From positions 231,019-295,018 of the forward strand of contig NMRA01000008.1 of the NCBI GenBank assembly GCA_002633005.1: a DNA stretch of 64,000 nt. The letters are read 5' to 3'. The notes beneath the pieces were generated by a model. The model was not told the origin of the DNA. It was given only the letters and a program-made list of their open reading frames with translations, and made no database searches. Origin of the DNA: Phoronis australis. Lineage: Eukaryota > Phoronida > Phoronidae. Shown here piece by piece: positions 1 to 10,433 of the stretch. Position 1 is the stretch's first letter. Every line of letters begins with the position of its first letter. The position numbers and the translations under genes were made by a program.

Positions 1-364
1 ATGGTGTAAGGTACATGTACAGGCATGATGTAAGGTACATGTACAGGTATGGTGTAAGGTACATGTACAGACATGATGTAAGGTACATGTACAGGTATGG
101 TGTAAGGTACATGTACAGGCATGATGTACGGTACATGTACAGACATGGTGTAAGGTACATGTACAGACATGGTGTAAGGTACATGTACAGACATGAAGTA
201 AGGTACATGTGCAGACACGATGTAAGATACATTTACAGGCATGGTGTAAGGTACATGTACAGGTATGGTGTAAGGTACATGTACAGAAATGGTGTAAGGT
301 ACATGTACAGGCATGGTGTAAGGTACATGTACAGGCATGATGTAAGGTACACCTACAGGCATGA
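1..364. repeat. 24-bp minisatellite
   Basis: About 15 tandem copies of a 24-bp unit. Each unit contains the 10-bp perfect palindrome GTACATGTAC followed by a variable part (aggcatggtgta, aggtatgatgta and similar). Because 24 is divisible by 3 the array is open in one frame as an 8-residue repeat (MYRHGVRY), but it has no gene context and I treat the reading frame as incidental. The array starts at the window edge, so its full length is unknown. Confidence 0.93.
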
Positions 365-742
365 AGAATCTGGCCGTAATTCGATCTAAGACCGTAGTTT
401 TGTGTAGGCCTACGAGGTCTGTACGTTTCAAGCACCAGTCAATGAAAAGCAAATTTGAAATTCAGAAATATCGTTATGGCATAATTATCTCCACCTCGGC
501 CATTCTCAACTTTACCCCTCCCCTGCAGTGGTCGTGACCAAAATTTCGAATTTCCAGCCGCCAATGAATAGATTGTCAGCAGCCCTTAATGTTAACTTGC
601 TGTCATGGTAGCACGTTGGTAGCATGTTGTTTATGATTTTTTATCCTTTTGCTCTCTTCGAGTCCCCCAGCCCCAAAACCTTATGATTACAAGCTTAGTT
701 TTTGAAAGGTGGATGGTTTCCGCTATGAGCAGACGTTCTTAC
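365..742. other. Non-coding stretch downstream of kinase exon
   Basis: No supported exon. The kinase exon above it on the minus strand ends with a splice donor, so this should be intron. I looked here for the kinase C-lobe (APE, DxW motifs) and found none; the missing exons probably lie left of the window. Confidence 0.4.
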
Positions 743-1240
743 GTTTTTGCAGTTAGCAGCGTTGTTGCCTCGCCAAAGTCAATAAGATATATTTTGGCGT
801 CACTGCCCACACTAACTGCTTCAACCAGAACATTGTCCGCCTTAATATCATTGATGAGGACCCCTCTCGCGTGAACTTCTTTTACAGCTTGCACTATCCT
901 TAAAGATACTCGGATCCAAAAATTAGGCTTGTATTTTAAAGTGGCATTCTTGAAATATCGGAATAGCGTCATGCCATTGGCGACATAGTCCATCACCAGG
1001 GCGAAAGACTCGTTCTCGTGTTCATCTCTGACAACCAACACCCCGTAGACACGAGGCACTACACCAGTGACCTCGAGCCGCTTGTAGATCATGTATTCCT
1101 GGCCAGGGTTGCGACGGTTGTATTTCTTCAGGCACACTGTAATTGTATTGCCTGTTTCCATGGTCAGAAGTCCTTTATAGACTACACCGCTTACCCCTTC
1201 ACCAATTGTCAGAAGATCACCAGACCATGATTTCTTGAAG
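743..1240 (-). CDS. Protein kinase-like gene, kinase-core exon (partial)
   Basis: The exon encodes about 165 residues of a eukaryotic protein-kinase fold. The glycine loop is GEGVSGVVYKG, the ATP-binding lysine sits in TVCLKKY, a helix-C glutamate is likely in GQEYMIYKRL, the catalytic loop reads INDIKADNVLV and the magnesium loop LIDFGEAT. The HRD triad is changed to IND, but the catalytic Asp, the Lys two residues on and the Asn are all present, so activity is plausible. The acceptor (tttttaag, first base 1240) has a phase that fits the donor of the upstream exon at 2462. The exon ends in a donor (gtaaga) just after the DFG region, so the C-lobe is missing from this window. The N-D-x-K-x-x-N loop resembles kinase families expanded in several invertebrates; I cannot name an orthologue. 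Confidence 0.75.
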
Positions 1241-1623
1241 CTTAAAAATGGAAGATTGTAAATGCACATATTGGCTTGCTTATCAAAAGGCACCTTTTCT
1301 CGAAAGAGAATTTCTCAACTATTCTTCCCTTAAGACTATGAATTTCGGTTGTAAAATATTGTTATTTCCAGTAATACTCCTGTTGCATATTGGTGGCTAA
1401 TTAGGCTACATAATAGTCTAAATAATTAGTAAAAGGATACTGGCTTGAACATCATGATGGTCTAATTTCATCTCTATAAAGATAACCACCCATTGTCTCA
1501 CCGATGATGTCTTCAAAGTCGAAAAAAGACACTGTTGCAGCTATGGTCATTTTTATTGGCCGTCAGAATGATTAGCTTTATTCACAGTGTTCCTAATTTT
1601 AGAGTCTTACTTTGCTTAAATTA

Positions 1624-2364
1624 CAGGGTGACCAAAAACGTCAATACCCTTTCTGTTTCGTTCACTACAAAGCTTTGCAACTCAAAATTACTATAATCGA
1701 ATGTTGTTTTTACCAAATTGCAGAAGATAACGTTGGTTCGTTACCGCTTTTTTGTCTGTTTCACATGGCATTGTTGACCCTTGTTGTTTCAAAGATACGA
1801 ATGATCGTTTGATAGTGGTTAATTCTGAACGTTACATTGCGGTGCTTGCCAAGTTTCAGAGAGCTTTTAAAATGATGTGTTAGAAGGGATTAGCAACGGT
1901 TCATAATGATGAGTACGATACCGTCACTCTGCATACAGTTTTAACATTAAAGTGTGACACTTGGTTTACTTAGGCTGTGATTTGCTGGGAAAGTCATCAG
2001 CCAAAGATTTGACATTGAATGCACAGCATATTCCGGTTTGAATCGGGTTATTTGAAATATCTTGTGTACACAAATATCTCAACAACATTGAGGAACTGAA
2101 GAGAAAATCACTGTAAAATCCCACAGTACACAACTCGACGAATGTAGTCGAGTGATCAACACTTAGTATTCGACGCCTACAAGTGTGTTCGCAGCAAAAC
2201 ACTGGGGAAAAACAGCAATTTAAGCAGGCAATAAAACGATAAGAAACGAACATTTTTGGGGAAATTTGGTAGAAAGATCACCCACTTGTACTAATTTTTC
2301 TTTTGTAAGGTTTGGTAGTGATCTTGTAAAGCAAAAACGCTGGAAAAATTTTTGGGTCACCCTG
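1624..2364. mobile_element. Tc1/mariner-like non-autonomous element in kinase intron
   Basis: The left end reads TACAGGGTGACCAAAAA. The right end, reverse-complemented, reads CACAGGGTGACCCAAAAA. These inverted termini are typical of mariner-type elements, which duplicate a TA; the right-hand TA appears mutated to TG. The 0.74-kb interior has no transposase frame. It lies inside the intron between the two kinase-gene exons. Confidence 0.55.
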
Positions 2365-2461
2365 TGCTTATTACATCTTATAAATCCAGTAAAAGCGTTG
2401 CCTTGCGTACGCATTACACTGCAGGTGGATGGTGCTACTGCGATGGTGAAAACAGACTCAC

Positions 2462-3621
2462 CTAAATGTGTATGGATTGATTACTTTAATGTCCGGATAC
2501 GTGGGTAACCTCTTCACAGTTGGTGAGTATTTTACCCACAATTTTTCAGACTGCTTGCATTGGTGTTCAGCGTGACCACTCGGTGGAAGATTTATGTGTA
2601 AATGGCTGACGCCACTGGATTTCATGCCCGCGCTGTGGGGTACCATGAAATTTACTTTCTGTGCTCCCCTCTCGTGTTGTGGGGACAGTGAGTCTTTTGT
2701 TGAAGATCTGTACGGAAGGGCAGAACCGTCCGTCCGCGACATGAGAAATTCAACTAGTTTTACTTCTGGAAGAGAGTGAGCTGTAATCAATTTCATCTCT
2801 CCGTTTTGTCCGCTCGTCTCTTCTTCCATTCCGTCTTCACCTCTCCCCTTCAAAACTCGGGGTCTTTGCAGAGACAACTCGCTACAAGTTGACTGCCTTG
2901 GATGATTACCATGAGAAGGGCGTATTTTAACAATGTTGTGTCCCCAGGACGCTCTGGAAATTGTTGTATCGATTCTTTCCCAATCGGCCTTGCTTTCTGT
3001 TTCATCGCCAGGCGATCTAGAAACGCGTCTGTCTTTGGTAGGTTCATTATTGACATCAGCGTTTCCCAATGAGTCGTGTGGATTGTAGCCGTTTTGGGAG
3101 ATGTGTTTGGCAATGTTAGTGTAGTCAAAACCATGTAACCGTGTTTCAAAATGCTGATTTGAATCTTTGGAATTTGGAGACACTGGCAGTTCCTTCTGCG
3201 TTCCCATCATCTCGATCATACACTGGTCGCACTTACAATCTCCAATGCCATCTTCTCCTTCAACCGATCTACTAGTTAGTGCTTTTCGAACTCCCTTTAT
3301 GTCAAGTAGATCGCAAAGATTGCCGGGCTTAGTAGAGGCGGTAGGGAAATCTAGATGCTCTTTTCTTGTAGTTTGAGCATGTCTTTGAAGACGCTGTTGT
3401 CGAAAGTATGGGTATAGGTGGTCGCTCCGACCCACTCTCCTATTATCATAACTTGAATCACGTTTACAGAGAATACGTTTCGATGAATCATGTCTTTCTT
3501 TCAAAGAGTCCTTGTCGGCATTGGCGAAATCTATTCCCAGCATCCTTTCTGGGGCCTGTTTTCTCTCACCCGCGAGTGATTCTGGCGTTTGCGAATCTCC
3601 CCACGTGGCAAGANACTTCAA
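2462..3621 (-). CDS. Kinase gene, long N-terminal exon (low complexity)
   Basis: One open frame of about 385 codons on the minus strand, rich in Ser, Arg, Lys, Asp and Glu, with no recognised domain and the look of a disordered region. It includes a small Cys cluster (CKCDQCM). The frame runs into a strong splice donor (TTTAG then gtgagt) at 2462, phase 2. The kinase-core exon at 1240 supplies exactly the one base needed, giving the junction PYTF-S-FKKSWSGDLL directly before the glycine loop. The 5' boundary is uncertain: an in-frame stop lies just upstream at 3625-3627, an N falls in codon 3, and the first convincing ATG is at 3543. The exon could therefore start at an acceptor near 3615 or carry the initiator at 3543. 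Pairing it with the kinase is inferred from strand, order and phase. Confidence 0.55.
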
Positions 3622-3960
3622 TTTTTAAAGAAAATGGAATCTGAGTGACGATGAAACACAGAAGCTGCTGGTAAGATGTGAATTTTAATCGAAGCCTTAG
3701 TGAATCACTCAGAAACTCGCAATACTCTCTTTGTCAAACCTTATCTTAAGACGATTTCCAAAGCAATCACGTCATTATTGCCAACACGAAAAATGGATTT
3801 GGTCTATTGGGCATTTGAAGACTATTTCAAATACGACAAATTTGTTAAGAATTGATGGCACAAAATATAAAACGTGTAACAAGCATTACAAAAAGAAGTA
3901 GGTTTCGCGCGCAAACTCTGTGGACCATAAACAAGTAGGTCTTTTAGTATGGAGTAAGTG
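3622..3960. other. Non-coding, nothing recognised
   Basis: AT-rich sequence without a supported reading frame or repeat structure. It may include the 5' flank or first intron of the kinase-like gene. Confidence 0.3.
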
Positions 3961-3964
3961 GTGA

Positions 3965-4036
3965 AGTCGCGGTGGTGTAGTGGTTACGCGCGCGCGCTCT
4001 ATCCGCCAGGTTGTGAGTTCGAGTCTTTGGTATTTG
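3965..4036 (+). repeat. tRNA-like SINE head
   Basis: The segment has a box-A-like GGTGTAGTGGTTA and a box-B-like GAGTTCGAGTC at tRNA spacing, which is the internal Pol III promoter layout. The arms do not pair well enough for a functional tRNA, so it is most likely the 5' head of a tRNA-derived SINE. Confidence 0.5.
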
Positions 4037-4689
4037 CACTTTTTCCTGTTTGACACGTTCTCCGTTTTTTTTGCCTTTTTTCTTGGATAATACTTCAGGA
4101 ATCAAGGAAAATGCTTGATTTTTAGAGGTAAAAACAGGGTTTGCCCCCCTCCCGACCTCCCCCCATTCGGTGCTATGAGCATCTACAATCGTTCAGTTTG
4201 CGCAAATGCTTACAGCCGGACAAAATGTTGGGCCCCCCCTTGTGATATCCTAGATCCGCCACTGCTATGTAACGGATTCGAGTCCAATAGACATTCCGGT
4301 AGCTACGCTATACATAATGGTATTTACCCATCTTTCCACAAACACACATACGTGCATAAATCAGTGTGTTGAGATCACTCGATAAAAGCTTCTGCAAAAA
4401 CTTTTTAGTCTGTTCGCAATGCATCCAGCTGCTAAATAAATTTATAAACTCAATATATCAAGATAATAGGTCACCAATTTCTCAGTAACTGTTTGGGTTT
4501 ATCAGGTTTAGGTGCACATGTTACAGTACCAGGGCTGAGTTGCATAAAGCTTCAAAAGTTATCTGCTGAATAAGTTTGATTGTTGCATGACGTCAGGTGC
4601 ATTGTTCAACAATGACGTGACGTGTAACGCGTGATAATGCGACGCTATTGTTGCTATGCGGTGTATAACTTTTATGCAATTGGGCCCAG

Positions 4690-5710
4690 TTCTTTGAGTC
4701 ATAGACACTTCAGTTTGAAGAAACTTAAATTGATATGTCGCACAATAATCTGTTTCAAATCATCCCAGAAATATTTAATGAACTCGGCTGAAAACCCATT
4801 TGAGCCAGGGCTTTTATCTTTGCTCATATTTTTTAAAACCTGAAGCAACTCGTTTAAAGTAACCTTCCCCTCTACGTCATAGGTTTCACAAATTGACAAG
4901 ACAGGTGAAGAACACTCTTGTAATATTTGTTTAATGTCAAAATTATAGTCACTTTTCTTAGTATACGGCTGTTGATAAAAATTTGTTGTGTCTTTGAGTA
5001 TTTCTTTTTTAGTCTCTTATGATGTGTCCTGAATTCAATTCAATATTAAAAACAAGTTTGCTGCAGTAATGTCTGGATCCCAAACTACAATAGTATTTTA
5101 ATAGACGCTCTCCGTTTTCAATCCAGTTTGCTTTTGAACGAATGTGTCCTTTAAGTTTTCTTTTCTTATATTTAATAAGTCGTTTTTTGATTTGTTGTTA
5201 ATAGTTTCCACGACAGATTCACGGAGAAAGTAAATTTTCCAACGAACATGTTCCTTCTTCTAGTTTTTTTTTCTTTGTTATCTCTTAGCACCTTTTTATG
5301 AACTGAGTAAGAAATAGTCTTAGCCCATATTTTCATGAACAGTACGCCTAAAATTAGCTTATTGTCAATACTAAAGTGTACTTCATCATTTGCCAAATTA
5401 TCAACTGCATCCGAATTGTGAATCGGAAAGGAATGTTGTCTTTTCATTGAATTTATTTTTTATTTTTAATTTTGTGAGGCATATTCTTCGTCACTTAACA
5501 AACTGTTATCGAACTTCCAAAGCCCCTTTCCCCGAAACAATTTCTCTATATTTTATGCACTTCAAAAACCCCGATATGTCAGATCGATAATTTTTGAATA
5601 CTGAAATCGCTAATAAAGTGGCTAAGTTTTTTCGTGGCGAGAAAAAAGTCTAGTCTAGCCTGTTTCAGAGGAGTTTTGCATATCCACGTAAATCCTTCAA
5701 GCATCAAAGT
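4690..5710 (-). mobile_element. L1/Tx1-type LINE fragment (endonuclease end to RT start), decayed
   Basis: Read on the minus strand and in shifting frames, the segment shows in correct order: an endonuclease end (FTWICKTP, then QARLDFFLATKKL), a linker (IRSKANWIENGER, LKYYCSLGSRHY), then FYQQPYTKKS-like and finally the start of reverse transcriptase (VLKNMSKDKSPGSNGFSAEF). The W-x-E-x-G-E-R motif and the K-S-P-G-x-N-G motif are typical of L1/Tx1-clade ORF2. Several frameshifts and stops show it is inactive, and the catalytic YxDD region is absent. Confidence 0.8.
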
Positions 5711-5721
5711 AAGGCAGTAGT

Positions 5722-6095
5722 TATTTACCTATTTGCGTTGGTCTCCAAGCATCTTTTAATGCGACGTTCCCTTTTCTTATCTTCCTCCACAGCTCTTGGT
5801 TTATCCACGGATCAGACCTGTAAAACTATACGAGACCGTACAAAATACCACCATATGTATCACTCAGTTGACGCTGCTGAAACAATTTGCGCATCGACCC
5901 TATACTACATAACTGCCACAATAATTTTCACATGAAAAATGATCAAGGGAAGTGCCGAGTTAAAAGGGTTTTCAGTGCTCCATACAAAGTCTGGTCATAC
6001 TTATTTGAGCTACCCGTTGTCGTCGCAATTATTCTACCTCTCACAACCTCCCAAACCCCACACCCCACCCCAACCCCACTCACAGTTACCAACAT
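5722..6095. repeat. 374-bp direct duplication, copy 1
   Basis: Nearly identical to 6097-6470; I noticed only two substitutions. The two copies are separated by a single N, which suggests overlapping contigs or two alleles joined by the assembler rather than a real tandem repeat. No convincing coding content. Confidence 0.93.
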
Positions 6096-6096
6096 N

Positions 6097-6470
6097 TATT
6101 TACCTATTTGCGTTGGTCTCCAAGCATCTTTTAATGCGACGTTCCCTTTTCTTATCTTCCTCCACAGCTCTTGGTTTATCCACGGATCAGACCTGTAAAA
6201 CTATAGGAGACCGTACAAAATACCACCATATGTATCACTCAGTTGACGCTGCTGAAACAATTTGCGCATCGACCCTATACTACATAACTGCCAAAATAAT
6301 TTTCACATGAAAAATGATCAAGGGAAGTGCCGAGTTAAAAGGGTTTTCAGTGCTCCATACAAAGTCTGGTCATACTTATTTGAGCTACCCGTTGTCGTCG
6401 CAATTATTCTACCTCTCACAACCTCCCAAACCCCACACCCCACCCCAACCCCACTCACAGTTACCAACAT
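6097..6470. repeat. 374-bp direct duplication, copy 2
   Basis: Second copy of 5722-6095, ending in the same accaacat, after which unique sequence resumes. Confidence 0.93.
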
Positions 6471-6852
6471 AACTCGCCACCACAATCCCTTCGTGAGCCA
6501 GTTATTGAGCTACTCCCGCTCAGTCGTCAGTTTTCATCCCCCCTCGCGTTCAGCGCTTCAACTTTCGAGGTGGTCCTGTACGTGTCTACGAGGCAGGATC
6601 ACTTGGACCTGCGAAGTTGCAACTTAGTTAACAAAATGAATATTTCGGACGTTTTGGTCGCAGAAAATCTTCACCTTCATTTTTACACGGAGACAAAATT
6701 TAATGTAACATCTTGTGAAAGAAAGACTCAATACCCGACCGGGGTCATTTTTAAAATGACCTCTCCTGTCTTGCGATTATCCAACAAGTAACAGTTGGGA
6801 GACTCGCTGCTTTGCGACAGAAACTGTCAAAAAATAAGTTGGAGACCCAAGG

Positions 6853-6940
6853 GGGCCCGTTCCAAGAAACGTACTTAAGTTCATTTTTGATTTAAGTTTT
6901 ACGATTTGTCTTAAATTCCAAACTCTGAAACTCCCTGGCA
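6853..6940. mobile_element. End of a MITE related to 41375-41571
   Basis: Starts gggcccgttccaagaaac followed by acttaagttcatttttgat. This matches, in both orientations, the inverted ends of the complete short element at 41375-41571. I found no matching second end, so this is a solo or truncated copy. Confidence 0.5.
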
Positions 6941-8590
6941 TTGCTTCATGAATTTAAAAACAAAATTACATCGTAACTTTGTTCAAGTGCACTTACTAAA
7001 CTTTCGTCGTCATCCACAACTCTGGTACAACACGTGCACCGTAATAACGAAGACATCTTTCAAACACTCTGAGCAAGAAAAAATGTGTTAAAAGCTTAAG
7101 ACGTGAAACAATCGTTACTAGAATGACGTTGATGCATTGAAAACGTCATACGGTGAACTTACACACATGTCAACCATTTTTTGCTCTAACCAGTAGCAAT
7201 TTTTGTAAAAGTCAAAGCGAAGATTTGAAAACTTTTCTATGATCAGCGGCAAAAATACGTATTGTCGAAAATACGTAGCATTTTGGCGCAACGCCGGGTA
7301 GCACTACAAAAACGACAAAAATACGTAGCAAATACGTAATCCCCCAAGAACTTATGAGTCATAGGGCTGGGGTCATCAAGTGCGAACTAGATGTTAGTTT
7401 TATCCAGATAGAGGAATAATATACCGGAGCAAAGAATAACAGGCAATTGCGATAAGTTCAAGTTTTTAGTTTTATTATTTTTTAATATTCGCTGTTCTGC
7501 TTTATGTAGAACAAAAATATCCAAAATAATTTGGAGTTCGAAGGCTATAGACACGAATCAACGAGATTTAACTTTTATGATTATAATTTCCAATTTTGGA
7601 CAATGTCCAGCAAGTAAAAACCATCGCGATTCCAGGGAATGCTCAAACCCAATTTTTGACAAGGAACGGTGTAGCTGAAAACAGTGCCGCCGCGCTCATT
7701 CCTTTGCCTGCAGCCAGCCACTAAAACGTTCGGAAAGCGAAAACCTCATTGTCAGTTCTTGTAATTTCGCATCGATGCGTATCATGGTAGTTTCTTTGGT
7801 CCTCTTTTGATCAATACCATTACCCTACTAAAGTGTTAGGCGTGAAAATAAACTTTTTATTAGCCAACGACGCGCTACCAAGTACGTATCGTGGAGATTT
7901 CGACGGTACACCAAAGAAAGTATATCTTTGAGTATACCCACATTTGTAACAGTCTTTCGCGCTGCGCTTTCCTAATCGGACTAACTTTAGTCCGCTCGTT
8001 GATTAGGGCTTTTCGAATGAACTTTATAGCCGTCCTAAATTTAGACCGGTCTGGATAACATTTAGTTTTGGGTCTGAAAGTTTTATTGTGGTCATGAAAG
8101 GCCAGTCCGGCGGCATCGTTCTAAATCCATAATGCGAAAGGCCGTAAAAATCGTTTAACTAAACGTAAACGTGTACAATTCACTCGGAATCCAAATAACA
8201 TTTTGTCCCACTTCATGGTCACCACCCTACTTTTAAAAAAGAAGACTATGTGAAAAATATTTTTTTGTAGAATGCGGGTTCGTAGCATTGAAGGTGAAAC
8301 ACAATCCTTTTAAATTATGCATGAAAAGATCACCTTTAAATCAAAATTTTATTCAATTACGACATGATTTCATCTAATTACATGTAAAATGTAAATAAAG
8401 ATATAAACACAGCAGCATTTACAAGTTTATGATACACATCTTGTCAATAAACTATCCCAAGTTGTAGTATACATAATAGAATTTCACACCATGATTTACT
8501 CTGCAACACAGAGATATATAACGCAGCGTATATAAAATGAGAAGATTGGTCTCCAAACCACACAGGACGAACAATCAATTTCACAATCAG
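6941..8590. other. Non-coding, no gene seen
   Basis: No supported exon. The interval includes short local repeats around 7250-7340 built on aaaatacgtagca. Confidence 0.4.
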
Positions 8591-8595
8591 GCGTG

Positions 8596-8760
8596 CGTTC
8601 AGTAGACGCTAGGACCTACGCTAGGACCTACGCTAGGACCTACGCTAGGACCTAGCCAAAAGCTAGTCAAGTTCACGTGCTCTTATTTAAAATACAAGGC
8701 AATATCTCGCGTAATCTCGCAAAGTCTTGCTTTTAAGCTAGGTCCTAGCGTTACTGAACG
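8596..8760. mobile_element. MITE, family A, with internal 12-bp expansion
   Basis: The inverted ends are CGTTCAGTAGACGCTAGG on the left and, on the right reverse-complemented, CGTTCAGTAACGCTAGGACC. The left arm carries four to five tandem copies of cgctaggaccta. A second copy of the family lies at 38313-38451. The flanks CAGGC and GGCAG are shared by both copies, so the true ends may reach about 8 bp further out; a CAG terminus would suit a hAT-type element. Confidence 0.7.
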
Positions 8761-10305
8761 GGAGGCAGATTTTACTTTTTCCATATCTTCACCACCTCAC
8801 CAGAATTATGCACAACCACAATATCAGGATAATACGCATCAAGTTACCCAGTTCTAATCAAATGTCCACATTTACTTTCCCTTTCTCAAAGCTCGAATTT
8901 TATTTGCGACTTGACTTGAATTTCATGCAACAAAATTGGAGAGTTTTTAGGTAGTTTTGCGTGAAGTTTTGGTAGTAATGTGCCCAGAACGCTTAACAGA
9001 TCATAGTTTTTATTCAAGAGCTGTGAACTATACAGGGTTCTTCAAAAAGTTGGATGGCATAAATTTCTAATCTATACTAGCTTCATCCTGCATTTTTAAA
9101 CAAAAAAAGTTTTAACTGGAATTGACATCTTTGAACATTCATTCAATAATATTTGAAAAAGTCCCAAAGTCAACACAATGTTGTTATCACCAAAAACAAA
9201 CGTTTATGGAAATTTAATACATTTAAAGGGGCACTACAAATCTTGGAACAATAGTATGAGAAACATAGTTGGTGAGAAATCTAGTTAACCATGACAACAA
9301 ACAATTTCAGTCGCAAAAATGTTGCCACAAACACGGCATCACTACCACATTTAATGTCATGGGCATAGACTACAGTCTACTTCGTTGCCTTTTATGAGAG
9401 AACGCAACCTTTCTACAATGACATCACCCTACAGACTGGACAAATAGCTAGATAATCTATATACATAACCTTAAATAATATCAATAACAATAATCTCATC
9501 CAAGTACAAGCAATCCTGTTGATGTCATTCCAAATTTCACTATCCATCAACAAATTTCCCGACCACTATACTATTTGCTTCCTGTCGTTATTTAACGCAC
9601 GTCTGTTAATGGCAGGCAACAACAAAACACCTCTTGTAACCAGTCAATCACAAATCCTTTATCAGACTGGCAAAGATTAGAAAACCTAACAAAGTAACAG
9701 TTTTCTGTCTTTGTTCATGTTAAAGTTCTCTGAAAACCCAAAGCGAGGAGACCAGAACATTTAATGCAGTTCATCAACCTTCAAATTCCAGTATTGTTAG
9801 TAAAAACAGTGATTAGGCCAAAAAGCATGATTCCAGTTTACCCCCTGACTCGTTCTGAAACCTGAAAGAAAGCACCCCCTCCATTTTCTGGAAAGTTCTC
9901 CAATTTTTTGAAAAGCCAAATGAAAGCCCCCAAACTAGTAGCTAATCAAATCATCCACAATCTCATCTTTAGTGACTTTCAATTGAATAGCAATAGGCTG
10001 TAAACACTGTCACAAAGTAATCAGCTTCTTACAGCCTTACTTGTGCAGACTAGATAGCAAATTTAAATCTGTACAACGGAACATGGACTCGCATCACTAG
10101 GACAGGTTGAAAAAACAGTTAATCCACATGTATATAATAGGCCAAGAAGCCGGCCTCTGTAGCGCATCAAGATTCCCAAAACAAAACGTATAAAATGAGA
10201 AATGCAAGTCTTTGACGCACCACAGGAACAAGTCACGTGTAATAGCCCAGGCACTTGACCGTGTGACACTCGGCGTGTGCACAAAGAACAACAATGGTGA
10301 GCGCA
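8761..10305 (-). other. Downstream flank / probable 3' UTR of rhotekin
   Basis: AT-rich sequence following the rhotekin stop codon on the minus strand, with no other gene. Minus-strand AATAAA hexamers occur at 9009-9014 and 8348-8353. Either could be the polyadenylation signal; the sequence alone cannot decide. Confidence 0.4.
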
Positions 10306-10433
10306 CTATGAGTCCCGACTCGACTTTGAAGATTTCCTGGATGTGCGGCTGTTCTCTCGTGTGAGCCGGTTGTAGATTTTTGTGAGCGGCGAGTCTGTCT
10401 CGTCTTCAAAGCTCCCACTACTAGCGCCCTGAC
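10306..10433 (-). CDS. RTKN: Rhotekin coding exon 11 (C-terminus)
   Basis: The acceptor tgttgcag joins in phase 1 to exon 10, giving GQGASSGSFEDETDSPLTKI, YNRLTRENSRTSRKSS and a final KSSRDS before TAG. The tail is basic and Ser-rich with many Arg-x-x-Ser sites. It is only about 41 residues long. Confidence 0.85.

Noticed and set aside
4586-4595. CRE palindrome TGACGTCA, also near 58903 and 59018
   Set aside because: An 8-bp site is expected by chance in 64 kb, and none sits at a gene start.
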